Origin: Ruegeria sp. HKCCD7303
Lineage (GTDB): Bacteria; Pseudomonadota; Alphaproteobacteria; Rhodobacterales; Rhodobacteraceae
Direction: 5' to 3'
NCBI RefSeq assembly: GCF_013111185.1
Contig: NZ_WVRE01000002.1
Coordinates: 310,001-374,000, forward strand
Length of the DNA: 64,000 bases
In this document: positions 20,646 through 29,389 of the stretch, one piece after another
How the letters are laid out: every line of letters begins with the position of its first letter
How positions within the stretch are numbered: the first letter of the stretch is position 1
The notes under the pieces: generated by a model
What the model was told of the DNA's origin: nothing
The model's input: the letters and a program-made list of their open reading frames with translations, nothing else
The model's database searches: none
Position numbers and translations under genes: made by a program

Positions 20646-21155
20646 TTAGTCTGTCCCACGATAGGGTTCGACATATTGCAACGCCATGTCCCAGGGGAAG
20701 AAGATCCACGTGTCCTGACTGACCTCGGTGATGAACGTATCTACCATCGGGCGGCCCTTGGGTTTCGCATAAACCGTCGCGAAATGCGCGTTGGGGTACA
20801 TTTTGCGGACCAGTTCCAGTGTTTTACCGCTGTCTACCAGGTCGTCGATGATCAGAACGCCAGTTCCGTCGCCCATCAGATCCGCGTCGGGTGCCTTCAA
20901 AACTTCGGCCTCGCCTTGTTCTTGATGGTGATAAGACCGCACGCTGATCGTATCGACGGTGCGGATGTCCAATTCGCGGCTGACGATCATCGCGGGGGCC
21001 ATACCGCCGCGCGTGATAGCCACCACTGCGCGCCAGGCACCATTTTCAGGGCCTTGCCCGTCAAGCCGCCAAGCCAAAGCGCGCGAATCGCGATGGATTT
21101 GATCCCAGCTGATGTGAAAGCCTTTTTCGTGGGGCAGGCGGTCTTTGGCGCTCAT
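20646..21155 (-). CDS. gpt: Xanthine phosphoribosyltransferase
   Basis: The 169-residue protein has the 13-residue PRPP-binding motif [13 protein letters not shown] (about 100-112) and [19 protein letters not shown], typical of xanthine/guanine phosphoribosyltransferases in purine salvage. The start at 21155 ([13 protein letters not shown]) matches the family; an ATG 10 codons upstream would run into fabI's end. It follows fabI by four bases, so the two are likely co-transcribed. Confidence 0.92.
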   Translation of the reverse strand: MSAKDRLPHEKGFHISWDQIHRDSRALAWRLDGQGPENGAWRAVVAITRGGMAPAMIVSRELDIRTVDTISVRSYHHQEQGEAEVLKAPDADLMGDGTGVLIIDDLVDSGKTLELVRKMYPNAHFATVYAKPKGRPMVDTFITEVSQDTWIFFPWDMALQYVEPYRGTD

Positions 21156-21159
21156 GATA

Positions 21160-21966
21160 TCAGCCCTTTTCCACGTCAGGTGCATCGACGGCCTTCATGC
21201 CGACAATGTGATAACCCGAATCTACGTGCAGATTTTCTCCGGTCACGCCGCTGGACAGATCAGACAGCAGGTAAAGGGCTGACTTGCCCACATCGTCGAT
21301 GGTCACGTTGCGACGCAGGGGCGAGTTATATTCGTTCCACTTCATGATATAGCGGAAATCGCCGATGCCGCTGGCCGCCAGCGTCTTGATCGGACCGGCA
21401 GAGATCGAGTTGACTCGGATGCCGTCTTTGCCCAGATCCTCGGCCAGATACTTTACCGACGCTTCAAGTGCGGCTTTGGCGACGCCCATTACATTGTAAT
21501 GCGGCATGACTTGCTCGGCACCATAGTAGGTCAGGGTGACGGCGCTGCCGCCTTCGCCCATCATCTTTTCGGCGCGTTGCATCACGGCGGTGAACGAATA
21601 GACCGACACATCCATGGTCAGTTTGAAGTTCGCCCGGCTGGTATCGACATAACGTCCGCGCAACTCATTTTTGTCAGAGAAGCCGATGGCATGAACCACA
21701 AAGTCCAGTTTGCCCCATTTTTCTTCCAGCGCGGTGAATAGCGCATCGATCGACGCCTCGTCGCTGACATCACAGGGCAGAACGATTTCACTGCCCAATT
21801 GGGCGGCCAGCGGGTCGACGCGCTTTTTCAAAGCATCGCCCTGATAGGAAAAAGCAAGCTCGGCCCCGGCATCGGACAAGGCGCGGGCGATTCCCCATGC
21901 GATTGATTTGTCATTGGCCAGTCCCATGATGAGGCCGCGTTTGCCGGCCATCAACTGATTTGACAT
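21160..21966 (-). CDS. fabI: Enoyl-[acyl-carrier-protein] reductase FabI
   Basis: The 268-residue short-chain dehydrogenase has the glycine-rich start [20 protein letters not shown] and the FabI active site Tyr147, Tyr157 and Lys164 (TYYGAEQ...YNVMGVAK). It reduces enoyl-ACP with NADH in the last step of each fatty acid elongation cycle and is the usual triclosan target. The start at 21966 gives the normal length. It is divergent from pdxH with 135 bp between starts. Confidence 0.96.
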   Translation of the reverse strand: MSNQLMAGKRGLIMGLANDKSIAWGIARALSDAGAELAFSYQGDALKKRVDPLAAQLGSEIVLPCDVSDEASIDALFTALEEKWGKLDFVVHAIGFSDKNELRGRYVDTSRANFKLTMDVSVYSFTAVMQRAEKMMGEGGSAVTLTYYGAEQVMPHYNVMGVAKAALEASVKYLAEDLGKDGIRVNSISAGPIKTLAASGIGDFRYIMKWNEYNSPLRRNVTIDDVGKSALYLLSDLSSGVTGENLHVDSGYHIVGMKAVDAPDVEKG

Positions 21967-22101
21967 GTGTGGTTCTCCGCCTGTCTTCGCGATGTGTTGA
22001 GTTGGTTTATGCCATTGGTAGCGTTGCTTCAAGGCCGTGCGCTCTTGCTCGCAGCGGGTTCTCGCCTTAGGTTCGTCTTTAATACTTTCCAGGGGATGGA
22101 A

Positions 22102-22707
22102 ATGACCGAGCGTGATGGCATATTTGCTGGCTCCGATCCGTTTGAAATAGCGGGCCGGTGGCTTGCCGAGGCTGAAAAGACAGAATTGAACGATCCCAAT
22201 GCGATCGCGCTGGCCACCGTCGACTCGGATGGTTTGCCGAACGCGCGTATGGTTCTGCTCAAGGAAATCGAAGCGGATTCGTTTGTGTTTTATACGAACT
22301 ACGAAAGCGCAAAGGCCACCGAACTGGATGCCGCCGGGAAGGCCGCATTTGTCATGCATTGGAAATCTTTGCGGCGACAATTGCGTGTTCGTGGTACAAT
22401 CACCCGCGAAGATGGGCCTCAGGCGGATGAATATTACGCATCGAGGTCGCTGAAGAGCCGTTTGGGGGCCTGGGCGTCGAAGCAATCTCAACCCCTATCA
22501 AGCCGTACAGCCTTGATGGCTGAGGTGGCCAAGGTGACTGCTAAGCTGGGTCCGAATCCCCCCCGCCCACCGTTTTGGGGCGGGTACCGATTGACGCCTA
22601 CTGAAATTGAATTCTGGGCCGACGGGGCATTCCGCCTTCATGACCGGTTCAGATGGAAGCGTAATGAGCCGGGATCGGTATGGCATGTGGAAAGGTTGAA
22701 TCCATGA
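22102..22707 (+). CDS. pdxH: Pyridoxamine 5'-phosphate oxidase
   Basis: The 201-residue protein has the FMN-binding [22 protein letters not shown], and the C-terminal [15 protein letters not shown]...RLHDRFRW...WHVERLNP, all diagnostic of PdxH. It oxidises pyridoxine or pyridoxamine phosphate to pyridoxal phosphate. The start at 22102 follows AGGGGATGGA; an ATG at 22096 is an alternative. The frame is open further upstream to 21967, but that would run into the fabI promoter region. Confidence 0.95.
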   Translation: MTERDGIFAGSDPFEIAGRWLAEAEKTELNDPNAIALATVDSDGLPNARMVLLKEIEADSFVFYTNYESAKATELDAAGKAAFVMHWKSLRRQLRVRGTITREDGPQADEYYASRSLKSRLGAWASKQSQPLSSRTALMAEVAKVTAKLGPNPPRPPFWGGYRLTPTEIEFWADGAFRLHDRFRWKRNEPGSVWHVERLNP

Positions 22708-22828
22708 CGTTCACGTGTCGTGAAATGCAACAGACCGAAAATAAACAGTTTTTTCAGCTTGAAATTGCCTGCCATTCCCATAAACAACAAACCCTTAACG
22801 AACGGCTAAAATTCGCGATGGGAAAACC

Positions 22829-23356
22829 GTGCCAGAAGACCTGAACAATATGTATCGCGTTCGTGGACACGTTAAATGGTTCGATCCCGCCAAGGGGTAC
22901 GGATTTGTCGTGTCCGACGAAGGTGGTCCGGACATCCTGTTGCACGTGAATGTGTTGCGCAATTTCGGCCAGAGTTCTGTCGCCGATGGCGCGGGGATTG
23001 AAATCATGACTCATCGCACGGACCGTGGTGTTCAGGCGGTTGAGGTCGTTGCGATTGATCCTCCGGAACGAACCGACTCGATGATGTTGGCCGATTTTGC
23101 CGAACTGGACCCGGTGGTTATTGCCGAGGCCCCGTTGGAAGCGGCACGGGTTAAGTGGTTCGACAAAGGCAAGGGATTCGGTTTTGCGAACGTCTTTGGT
23201 CGGGGCGAAGATGTCTTCCTTCATATAGAAGTTCTGCGCCGGTCAGGCCTCGCTGACCTTCAACCGGGCGAAGCGTTGGCCATGCGTGTAATTGATGGCA
23301 AAAGAGGCCGGATGGCAGCTCAGGTGCTGGCTTGGGAAGCCGCACTGGACGGCTGA
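22829..23356 (+). CDS. Protein with two cold-shock domains
   Basis: The 175-residue protein carries two OB-fold cold-shock domains. The first (about 10-75) has KWFDPAKGYGFV and DILLHV; the second (about 105-170) has KWFDKGKGFGFA and DVFLHIE. These RNP1/RNP2 motifs bind single-stranded nucleic acids. Double-domain versions are common in alphaproteobacteria. A GTG start at 22829 with GGGA just upstream is used; ATG at 22850 is a shorter option. The DUF192 gene follows after 6 bases, so the two form an operon. Confidence 0.9.
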   Translation: MPEDLNNMYRVRGHVKWFDPAKGYGFVVSDEGGPDILLHVNVLRNFGQSSVADGAGIEIMTHRTDRGVQAVEVVAIDPPERTDSMMLADFAELDPVVIAEAPLEAARVKWFDKGKGFGFANVFGRGEDVFLHIEVLRRSGLADLQPGEALAMRVIDGKRGRMAAQVLAWEAALDG

Positions 23357-23362
23357 TTTCTC

Positions 23363-23830
23363 ATGGGACGGTTTCTGACGCTTCTGACCCTGTTCTTTAC
23401 GCTTTGGGCAGGTGGGGCGTTTGCCGCGTGTCGCGCTGATCAGGTTTCTTTGCGGAATGACGCGGCGACGGTACGATTTGACATCGAACTGGCGGTGACA
23501 CCGCAAGAGCGTTCGCGAGGGTTAATGTTTCGCGAGTCACTTCCGAATCGATCCGGGATGCTGTTTGTTTTTGACCCGCCGCAACCCGTAGCTTTCTGGA
23601 TGAAGAACACACTGATTCCGCTGGATATGATCTTCGTGGATCGAACTGGCACAGTTACTCGGGTGCATGAGGGGGCGATTCCCGGTGATCTGACCCCAAT
23701 CGAAGGCGGAGATTCCGTATTTGCAGTGCTGGAAATCAACGCCGGACTGTCCGCACGCTATTCAATTACGCCGGGCACGCAGATGCAGCATGAAATTTTT
23801 TCGCAAGGTCCTGCAATTTGGCCCTGTTAG
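23363..23830 (+). CDS. DUF192 secreted protein
   Basis: The 155-residue protein has a clear signal peptide (MGRFLTLLTLFFTLWAGGAFA) and a DUF192 domain with ERSRGLMFRESLP, GMLFVFDPPQPVAFWMKNTLIPLDMIFVD, and the closing AVLEINAG. The family's function is not established. It is translated from an ATG 6 bases after the cold-shock gene stop. The tRNA-Pro gene lies 43 bases downstream. Confidence 0.9.
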   Translation: MGRFLTLLTLFFTLWAGGAFAACRADQVSLRNDAATVRFDIELAVTPQERSRGLMFRESLPNRSGMLFVFDPPQPVAFWMKNTLIPLDMIFVDRTGTVTRVHEGAIPGDLTPIEGGDSVFAVLEINAGLSARYSITPGTQMQHEIFSQGPAIWPC

Positions 23831-23873
23831 GGCTTTTCAAATCAGATTGGCATCGTTAGGAAGGCGCACGGTC

Positions 23874-23950
23874 CGGGGCGTGGCGCAGTCTGGTAGCGCA
23901 CCTGTTTTGGGTACAGGGGGTCGTAGGTTCGAATCCTGCCGCCCCGACCA
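23874..23950 (+). tRNA. tRNA-Pro (anticodon TGG)
   Basis: The 77-base cloverleaf has acceptor arms CGGGGCG and CGCCCCG, an anticodon stem CCTGT/ACAGG around loop TTTGGGT (anticodon TGG at 23908-23910), and a GGTTCGAATCC T-arm. The CCA end is encoded. It reads the CCN proline codons through U34. Confidence 0.97.
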
Positions 23951-23961
23951 CTTCCTCAATA

Positions 23962-24396
23962 TCATGAGGGCAATCCGCCCATGGCTTGAAACAGCCTGCT
24001 GATCGATTGATCCAGGGTGGGGCTTTCCAAAGGCACTTCGATCACGGATCCGTCTTTCTGCGGAACTTCAAAGAACACGTTTGCATCCACGCGGTATCCC
24101 GCTGTGTTCTTGGTCGAGGTTAAGCGCGTGACGCTTTGCGGCAGGTCCTGTGGATTGCCGTCATAGTTCAGAATCAAAAAGGCGGATGCTTTTGCAGGCA
24201 GAATTTCGTAAAACTCGAACTTCTGGTTACCTGTTTTCTCAAAAGATTCCCCCGGCCCGGTACAACTGGTTTCGAAGCTTTCGAACAATCTTTGGGGATA
24301 GGTGTCAAACTGTGCGCTGCGTGATGCAATGGGCACATCTTGTGGTGCGCAGGCCACGATACAGATCAGGATCAGGCTATAGGCTAACAGCTTCAT
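23962..24396 (-). CDS. Predicted lipoprotein of unknown function
   Basis: The 144-residue protein starts MKLLAYSLILICIVACAPQ, a signal peptide with lipobox ending at Cys16. The mature part has alternating polar and hydrophobic segments and one further cysteine (ETSCTGPG). I do not recognise the family. The start at 24396 is chosen for the lipobox; the frame continues upstream to 24492 without export features. It converges on tRNA-Pro. Confidence 0.7.
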   Translation of the reverse strand: MKLLAYSLILICIVACAPQDVPIASRSAQFDTYPQRLFESFETSCTGPGESFEKTGNQKFEFYEILPAKASAFLILNYDGNPQDLPQSVTRLTSTKNTAGYRVDANVFFEVPQKDGSVIEVPLESPTLDQSISRLFQAMGGLPS

Positions 24397-24724
24397 CGGG
24401 TTGGACCTTTTTAAAATTGAACGAACTGGCGACTCGTGAACGCGATGGGTTGCGAGGAAATGCAATTGATTCCCAGCCAGCTTAATCGGCACCGTCTTGG
24501 TTGATCAAACACGGATAACTATGCTGGTAAAAACGGGAATTCGTTTTGAGACTTAAAGGTTTCGGCGGAATTTTGCCGTGGATGATCCTGTGGAGGAATC
24601 GCGCGCAATTGGGTGGCGGACTTGAAACGTTCTCAGGTCAACAAAAAAGATTTCAAAAAAGACGGAAAAAGGGCGTTGACCTTCTATGGGTTCATACGTC
24701 AAATTGTATGAGCCGAAGAGATTG

Positions 24725-24740
24725 CCACAATATCTGGTGT
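24725..24740 (+). promoter_or_regulatory. NrdR-like box 1
   Basis: CCACAATATCTGGTGT fits the NrdR palindrome (ACACnATATnTnGTGT). It lies 45-60 bases downstream of a TTGACC hexamer and 199 bases before the nrdJ start. Confidence 0.6.
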
Positions 24741-24880
24741 TCAAACTGGAAGAGGCAGCAGGCGAGGGTCGGAAAGCACATCTAATTTAAGTGCGCCGTT
24801 TTTGCGGTTTTTCCGCTGTCTTTGACAGCGAACGATACCCTTGTCCGTAAGACTCTGGGCGTTGTGGGCGGCACCCTGCA

Positions 24881-24896
24881 ACACAAGATTTGGTGT
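24881..24896 (+). promoter_or_regulatory. NrdR-like box 2
   Basis: ACACAAGATTTGGTGT matches box 1 at 13 of 16 positions and keeps the ACAC...GTGT arms. It lies 43 bases before the nrdJ start. The 156-base distance from box 1 is longer than the usual spacing. Confidence 0.5.
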
Positions 24897-24938
24897 CGGG
24901 AACTGAACATTGGGCGGAATTTAACCAGGGCTGCGGAC

Positions 24939-27900
24939 ATGAAGATTGAAAGAAAATTCACCAAACCAGATCAGGATGCCTACTCGGACCTGGATTTTGT
25001 GTCTGCAACGTCTGAAATCCGCAATCCGGATGGAACGATTGTTTTCCGTCTGGACAACATCGAAGTGCCCGCAAGCTGGTCGCAGGTGGCAAGTGATGTG
25101 ATTGCTCAGAAATACTTCCGCAAGGCAGGTGTTCCCAGCAAGCTGAAAAAGGTCAAAGAAAGGGACGTTCCAGAATTCCTGTGGCGTTCGGTACCTGCCG
25201 AAGGTGCGGAGTTTGACGGAGAAATTTCGTCCAAGCAGGTGTTCGACCGTCTGGCAGGTGCATGGGCCTATTGGGGCTGGAAAGGCGGCTATTTCTCGGA
25301 TGAAGAAGACGCGCGCGCCTATTTTGACGAGATGCGTTACATGCTGGCGACCCAGCGTGCTGCTCCGAACAGCCCGCAGTGGTTCAACACTGGTCTGCAT
25401 TGGGCCTATGGGATCGACGGTCCGGCGCAGGGGCACCACTATGTCGACTACAAAACCGGCAAGCTGACGAAATCGAAATCCGCCTACGAACATCCGCAGC
25501 CGCACGCGTGCTTCATCCAGTCTGTCGACGATGATCTGGTGAACGAAGGCGGCATCATGGACCTGTGGGTGCGCGAGGCGCGCCTGTTCAAGTACGGCTC
25601 GGGCACCGGTACCAACTTCAGCCATCTGCGCGCAGAAGGCGAAGCGCTGTCAGGTGGCGGCAAATCTTCGGGCTTGATGGGCTTCCTCAAGATAGGCGAC
25701 CGCGCTGCTGGCGCGATCAAATCAGGCGGGACAACCCGTCGAGCAGCAAAGATGGTGATCGTTGATGCGGATCACCCGGACATCGAGCAGTTCATCGAAT
25801 GGAAGGTGATCGAAGAGCAGAAAGTGGCTTCGATTGTTGCCGGATCGAAGATGCACGAGAAGATGCTGAACGGTATTTTCGAGGCCATTCGTTCGTGGGA
25901 CGGATCTGCTGACGACGCATATGATCCGAACGCAAACGACGCCTTGAAAAAGGCGGTGCGCGAAGCGAAAAAGGTTGCAATCCCAGAAACTTACATCAAG
26001 CGTGTTCTGGATTACGCCAAGCAGGGCCATGACAGTATTGAATTCCCGACCTACGATACAGATTGGGATTCCGAAGCTTACAGCTCGGTCTCGGGTCAGA
26101 ACTCGAACAACTCGATCCGCGTCACCAATGCGTTCCTGACCGCTGTCGAAAAGGACGCCGATTGGGAACTGATCAACCGCACCGACGGCAAGGTCGCCCG
26201 CACCGTCAAAGCACGTGACCTGTGGGAAAAGGTCGGTCACGCCGCATGGGCCTGTGCCGATCCAGGCATCCAGTTTCACGACACAGTAAACGAATGGCAC
26301 ACATGCCCCGAGGACGGCGAGATTCGCGGCTCGAACCCGTGCTCGGAATATATGTTCCTGGACGATACGGCTTGTAACCTGGCGTCGATGAACCTGCTGA
26401 CCTTTCTGAAGGATGGTGAGTTCCAGGCGGCGGATTACATGCATGCCTCGCGTCTGTGGACCCTGACGCTGGAAATATCGGTAACGATGGCGCAGTTCCC
26501 GTCGAAGGAAATCGCACAATTGTCCTATGATTTCCGTACGCTGGGTCTTGGCTACGCCAATATCGGCGGCTTGCTGATGAACATGGGCTACAGCTACGAC
26601 TCGGATGAAGGCCGTGCGATCTGCGGTGCGCTGACCGCGATTATGACTGGAGTGGCTTATGCAACCTCAGCCGAGATTGCTGGTGAGCTGGGACCGTTCA
26701 AGGGGTACGAGCGCAATGCCGACCACATGCAGCGCGTCATCCGCAACCACCGCCGCGCGTCGCAGGGGGTTACCGAGGGTTATGAAAAACTGGCCGTGAA
26801 GCCAGTGCCTTTGGATCACGGTAACTGCCCGGACAAGCGTTTGGTCGATCTGGCCATGTCGGCCTGGGATGAAGCGCTGAGCCTGGGTGAGAAGAACGGC
26901 TATCGCAACGCACAGGCCACTGTGATTGCGCCCACCGGCACCATCGGTCTGGTGATGGATTGCGACACAACCGGGATCGAGCCGGACTTTGCTCTGGTCA
27001 AGTTCAAGAAGCTCGCGGGCGGCGGCTACTTCAAGATCATCAACCGCTCGGTGCCGTCGGCGCTGGAAAAGCTGGGGTATTCGTCATCTCAGATCGAAGA
27101 GATCGTGGGCTATGCAGTCGGCCATGGCACCATCGGCAACGCGCCGGGGATCAACCACACCTCGCTGACCGGTCATGGCTTTGGCCCCAATGAACTGGCC
27201 AAGGTGGACGCCGCGCTGGAAAGCGCCTTCGACATCCGCTTTGTCTTTAACCAGTGGACGCTGGGCGAGGATTTCTGCACCGGCGTTCTGGGCATTCCAG
27301 CGACCAAGCTGAATGACCCGACCTTCGACCTATTGCGCCATCTGGGTTTCACCAAAGCGGATATCGACGCGGCCAACGACCACGTTTGCGGAACCATGAC
27401 ACTGGAAGGCGCGCCGCACCTGAAGGAAGAGCACTACGCGATCTTCGACTGCGCCAACCCGTGCGGCAAGAAAGGCAAGCGTTTCCTTGGGGTTGATAGC
27501 CACATCACCATGATGGCGGCGGCGCAAAGCTTCATCTCGGGCGCGATCTCGAAGACGATCAACATGCCGAATGATGCGACCATCGAGGACTGCCAGAAGG
27601 CATACGAACTCAGCTGGTCGCTGGGTGTGAAAGCCAACGCGCTTTATCGTGACGGCTCGAAACTGTCGCAGCCTCTGGCAGCGGCGCTGGTCGAGGATGA
27701 CGACGAGGCGGCTGAGGTGCTGGAAAGCGGCTCGACGCAGGAAAAAGCCGTTGTTCTGGCCGAGAAAGTGATCGAGAAGGTTGTGGTCAAAGAAATGATC
27801 CGCAGCCATCGCGAAAAACTTCCTCATCGCCGCAAGGGCTATACCCAAAAGGCAATCGTGGGCGGCCACAAGGTCTATCTGCGGACTGGTGAGTTCGAAG

Positions 27901-28559
27901 ACGGCAAGCTGGGCGAGATCTTCATCGACATGCACAAGGAAGGCGCTGGCTTCCGGGCGATGATGAACAACTTCGCCATCGCCGTGTCGGTCGGCCTTCA
28001 ATACGGTGTGCCGCTAGAAGAGTTCGTCGATGCCTTCACCTTCACCAAGTTCGAACCGGCAGGGATGGTGCAGGGCAACGACTCGATCAAAAATGCGACG
28101 TCGATCCTTGATTACATCTTCCGCGAATTGGCCGTGTCCTACCTGGACCGCACCGATCTGGCCCATGTGAAGCCAGAAGGCGCGACCTTTGACGATCTGG
28201 GTCGGGGCGAAGAGGAAGGTGTATCGAACATCTCGGAAATCAGTGAAAGCGCTGCGTCCAAGTCGTTGGAAGTGCTGAAACAAATCAGCTCGACCGGCTA
28301 TCTGCGCAAACGTCTGCCTCAGGATCTGGCCGTGTTCAATGCGGGTCAGGCAGACTTGGGCGGTATGGCTGAAACGGCCGCTGCTTTCGAGGCACCCGTT
28401 GCGGAAAATGCTGTGGCCACGGGAATGGACGCCCGCACCAAAGCCAAGATGCAGGGTTACGAAGGTGACCCCTGCGGTGAATGCGGAAACTACACGCTTG
28501 TCCGCAACGGCACCTGCATGAAGTGCAACACCTGCGGCGCGACAAGCGGGTGTAGCTAA
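24939..28559 (+). CDS. nrdJ: Vitamin B12-dependent (class II) ribonucleotide reductase
   Basis: The 1206-residue enzyme has the large-chain reductase core with [31 protein letters not shown], and [33 protein letters not shown] long C-terminal region ends in [27 protein letters not shown], a cysteine-rich tail of the long NrdJ type. It makes deoxyribonucleotides using adenosylcobalamin in either presence or absence of oxygen. The start at 24939 ([15 protein letters not shown]) fits the family; an upstream ATG at 24822 would include the second NrdR-like box in the coding region. NrdR control is suggested by the leader. It is a single-gene unit. Confidence 0.97.
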   Translation: MKIERKFTKPDQDAYSDLDFVSATSEIRNPDGTIVFRLDNIEVPASWSQVASDVIAQKYFRKAGVPSKLKKVKERDVPEFLWRSVPAEGAEFDGEISSKQVFDRLAGAWAYWGWKGGYFSDEEDARAYFDEMRYMLATQRAAPNSPQWFNTGLHWAYGIDGPAQGHHYVDYKTGKLTKSKSAYEHPQPHACFIQSVDDDLVNEGGIMDLWVREARLFKYGSGTGTNFSHLRAEGEALSGGGKSSGLMGFLKIGDRAAGAIKSGGTTRRAAKMVIVDADHPDIEQFIEWKVIEEQKVASIVAGSKMHEKMLNGIFEAIRSWDGSADDAYDPNANDALKKAVREAKKVAIPETYIKRVLDYAKQGHDSIEFPTYDTDWDSEAYSSVSGQNSNNSIRVTNAFLTAVEKDADWELINRTDGKVARTVKARDLWEKVGHAAWACADPGIQFHDTVNEWHTCPEDGEIRGSNPCSEYMFLDDTACNLASMNLLTFLKDGEFQAADYMHASRLWTLTLEISVTMAQFPSKEIAQLSYDFRTLGLGYANIGGLLMNMGYSYDSDEGRAICGALTAIMTGVAYATSAEIAGELGPFKGYERNADHMQRVIRNHRRASQGVTEGYEKLAVKPVPLDHGNCPDKRLVDLAMSAWDEALSLGEKNGYRNAQATVIAPTGTIGLVMDCDTTGIEPDFALVKFKKLAGGGYFKIINRSVPSALEKLGYSSSQIEEIVGYAVGHGTIGNAPGINHTSLTGHGFGPNELAKVDAALESAFDIRFVFNQWTLGEDFCTGVLGIPATKLNDPTFDLLRHLGFTKADIDAANDHVCGTMTLEGAPHLKEEHYAIFDCANPCGKKGKRFLGVDSHITMMAAAQSFISGAISKTINMPNDATIEDCQKAYELSWSLGVKANALYRDGSKLSQPLAAALVEDDDEAAEVLESGSTQEKAVVLAEKVIEKVVVKEMIRSHREKLPHRRKGYTQKAIVGGHKVYLRTGEFEDGKLGEIFIDMHKEGAGFRAMMNNFAIAVSVGLQYGVPLEEFVDAFTFTKFEPAGMVQGNDSIKNATSILDYIFRELAVSYLDRTDLAHVKPEGATFDDLGRGEEEGVSNISEISESAASKSLEVLKQISSTGYLRKRLPQDLAVFNAGQADLGGMAETAAAFEAPVAENAVATGMDARTKAKMQGYEGDPCGECGNYTLVRNGTCMKCNTCGATSGCS

Positions 28560-28856
28560 GTTTTAACGCCCTGGCACCCCGGGGCGTAGGGGTCGGACGC
28601 TGCCCTAGGTAACCGACCCCGACGAATACGGAGAAAGGACGTAAGACTTACCTGATGACCTTTCTCCACTCGGCTGACATGCCCGTGTTGGCCGGGAACA
28701 GGGTGGGGCGGAATATTTGCTCCCTCCCACTCTTTCACGGGGCGGGTGCGCTCGTCCCATGCGCAGTCCAGGCCGCAGGCAAAAAAACACCGGGCGGTCA
28801 ACGATATGAGCCTGGAAGGCGAAACTGACAGGGGGCTTCGGCCCCCTTTCTTTTTT
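28560..28856 (+). ncRNA. Candidate structured RNA or nrdJ 3' UTR
   Basis: No supported gene lies here, but the segment is rich in hairpins. GGGGTCGG pairs with CCGACCCC (28589-28596 / 28613-28620), GGAGAAAGG with CCTTTCTCC (28630-28638 / 28659-28667), and a GTGGG-type stem (28703-28712 / 28721-28730) follows. The segment ends in a strong terminator at 28830-28856. It could be an independent small RNA or a long structured 3' end of the nrdJ message. A 57-codon frame (28655-28828) ends two bases before the terminator stem, but lacks a well-placed ribosome site. I recognise no known RNA family. Confidence 0.35.
28830..28856 (+). terminator. Strong rho-independent terminator
   Basis: AGGGGGC-TTCG-GCCCCCT is a 7-bp stem with a stable TTCG tetraloop, followed by TTCTTTTTT. 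It ends whatever transcript crosses 28560-28830. Confidence 0.93.
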
Positions 28857-29100
28857 CGCGCGGTCGCTGTTCTAAACGGTGTTTCGCCAGATCGTGCGCG
28901 GCGCGTGTGGCAAGACCTGCCGATACAGGTCTGGCGGAATTTTGCTCGGCGGCACTTTGCGATGCCGACTCGGTCAAACACGCAAGGATTGGCGCGAATC
29001 CCTGCTGGTCGCGCTATGCGGGGTGACGTGGTGCGAGGCTTTGTTGTTTCTGGGGCTTGTCCGGACAAAAACAAAACCAACCTATCAGGAGGCACCAAAA
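28857..29100. other. Intergenic, nothing recognised except one hairpin
   Basis: The 244 bases between the terminator and the EF-hand gene hold no supported gene. One imperfect hairpin, AGACCTG with CAGGTCT, occurs around 28912-28934, and a clear ribosome site (CAGGAGG) precedes the next gene. Confidence 0.5.
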
Positions 29101-29346
29101 ATGAAACCGCAGTATTTGATTGGAATTTACATCGCTGCTCTGACCTTGCCGGGACTGGTCTCGGCCCAATCTACAGCCGATGCCAATGGCGATGGCGTTC
29201 TGACCATCGAGGAAGTTCAGGCTGTCGCACCGAATGTAGACGCCGATACCTTCTCGGCGATGGACGCCAATGGTGATGGCGCGTTGGACGCTGACGAAGT
29301 GGCCGTTGCGCAAGAGGCAGGGCTGCTTCCGTCAAGCGATGGATAA
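29101..29346 (+). CDS. Secreted mini-protein with two EF-hand calcium loops
   Basis: The 81-residue product has a signal peptide (MKPQYLIGIYIAALTLPGLVSAQ) and two canonical EF-hand loops. These are DANGDGVLTIEE (about 27-38) and DANGDGALDADE (about 55-66), with Asp/Asn at positions 1, 3 and 5 and Glu at 12. After cleavage the mature protein is about 58 residues, almost entirely one EF-hand pair. It should bind calcium in the periplasm or outside. The ribosome site CAGGAGG is well placed. A terminator follows. No partner is evident. Confidence 0.88.
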   Translation: MKPQYLIGIYIAALTLPGLVSAQSTADANGDGVLTIEEVQAVAPNVDADTFSAMDANGDGALDADEVAVAQEAGLLPSSDG

Positions 29347-29352
29347 ATCCGT

Positions 29353-29384
29353 GGGTGGCCCGATTGGTTTCGGGCCGCCCTTCC
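29353..29384 (+). terminator. Terminator-like hairpin after the EF-hand gene
   Basis: GGGTGGCCCG pairs with CGGGCCGCCC (29353-29362 / 29371-29380) with one G-T pair around ATTGGTTT. The T tail is weak (TT). It lies between two convergent genes. Confidence 0.65.
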
Positions 29385-29389
29385 GCTCA

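Larger units (their letters stand above)
24397..24938 (+). other. Long non-coding leader upstream of nrdJ
   Basis: About 540 bases lie between the lipoprotein start and the nrdJ start with no convincing gene. The region holds two NrdR-like boxes (24725-24740, 24881-24896), a TTGACC element at 24676-24681 that could be a -35 site, and several A-rich tracts. I looked for B12-box features of a cobalamin riboswitch and did not find them. Confidence 0.6.

Noticed and set aside
20355..21347. 330-codon plus-strand frame spanning aminotransferase, gpt and fabI genes
   Set aside because: Antisense to three well-supported genes; no coherent domain.
24397..24938. Cobalamin riboswitch before nrdJ
   Set aside because: No B12 box or the characteristic core elements were found; NrdR-like sites explain the leader better.
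28556..29098. 180-codon minus-strand frame downstream of nrdJ
   Set aside because: It runs across a strong plus-strand terminator and hairpins, has no family features and an Arg/Pro-rich composition typical of chance frames in GC-rich DNA.
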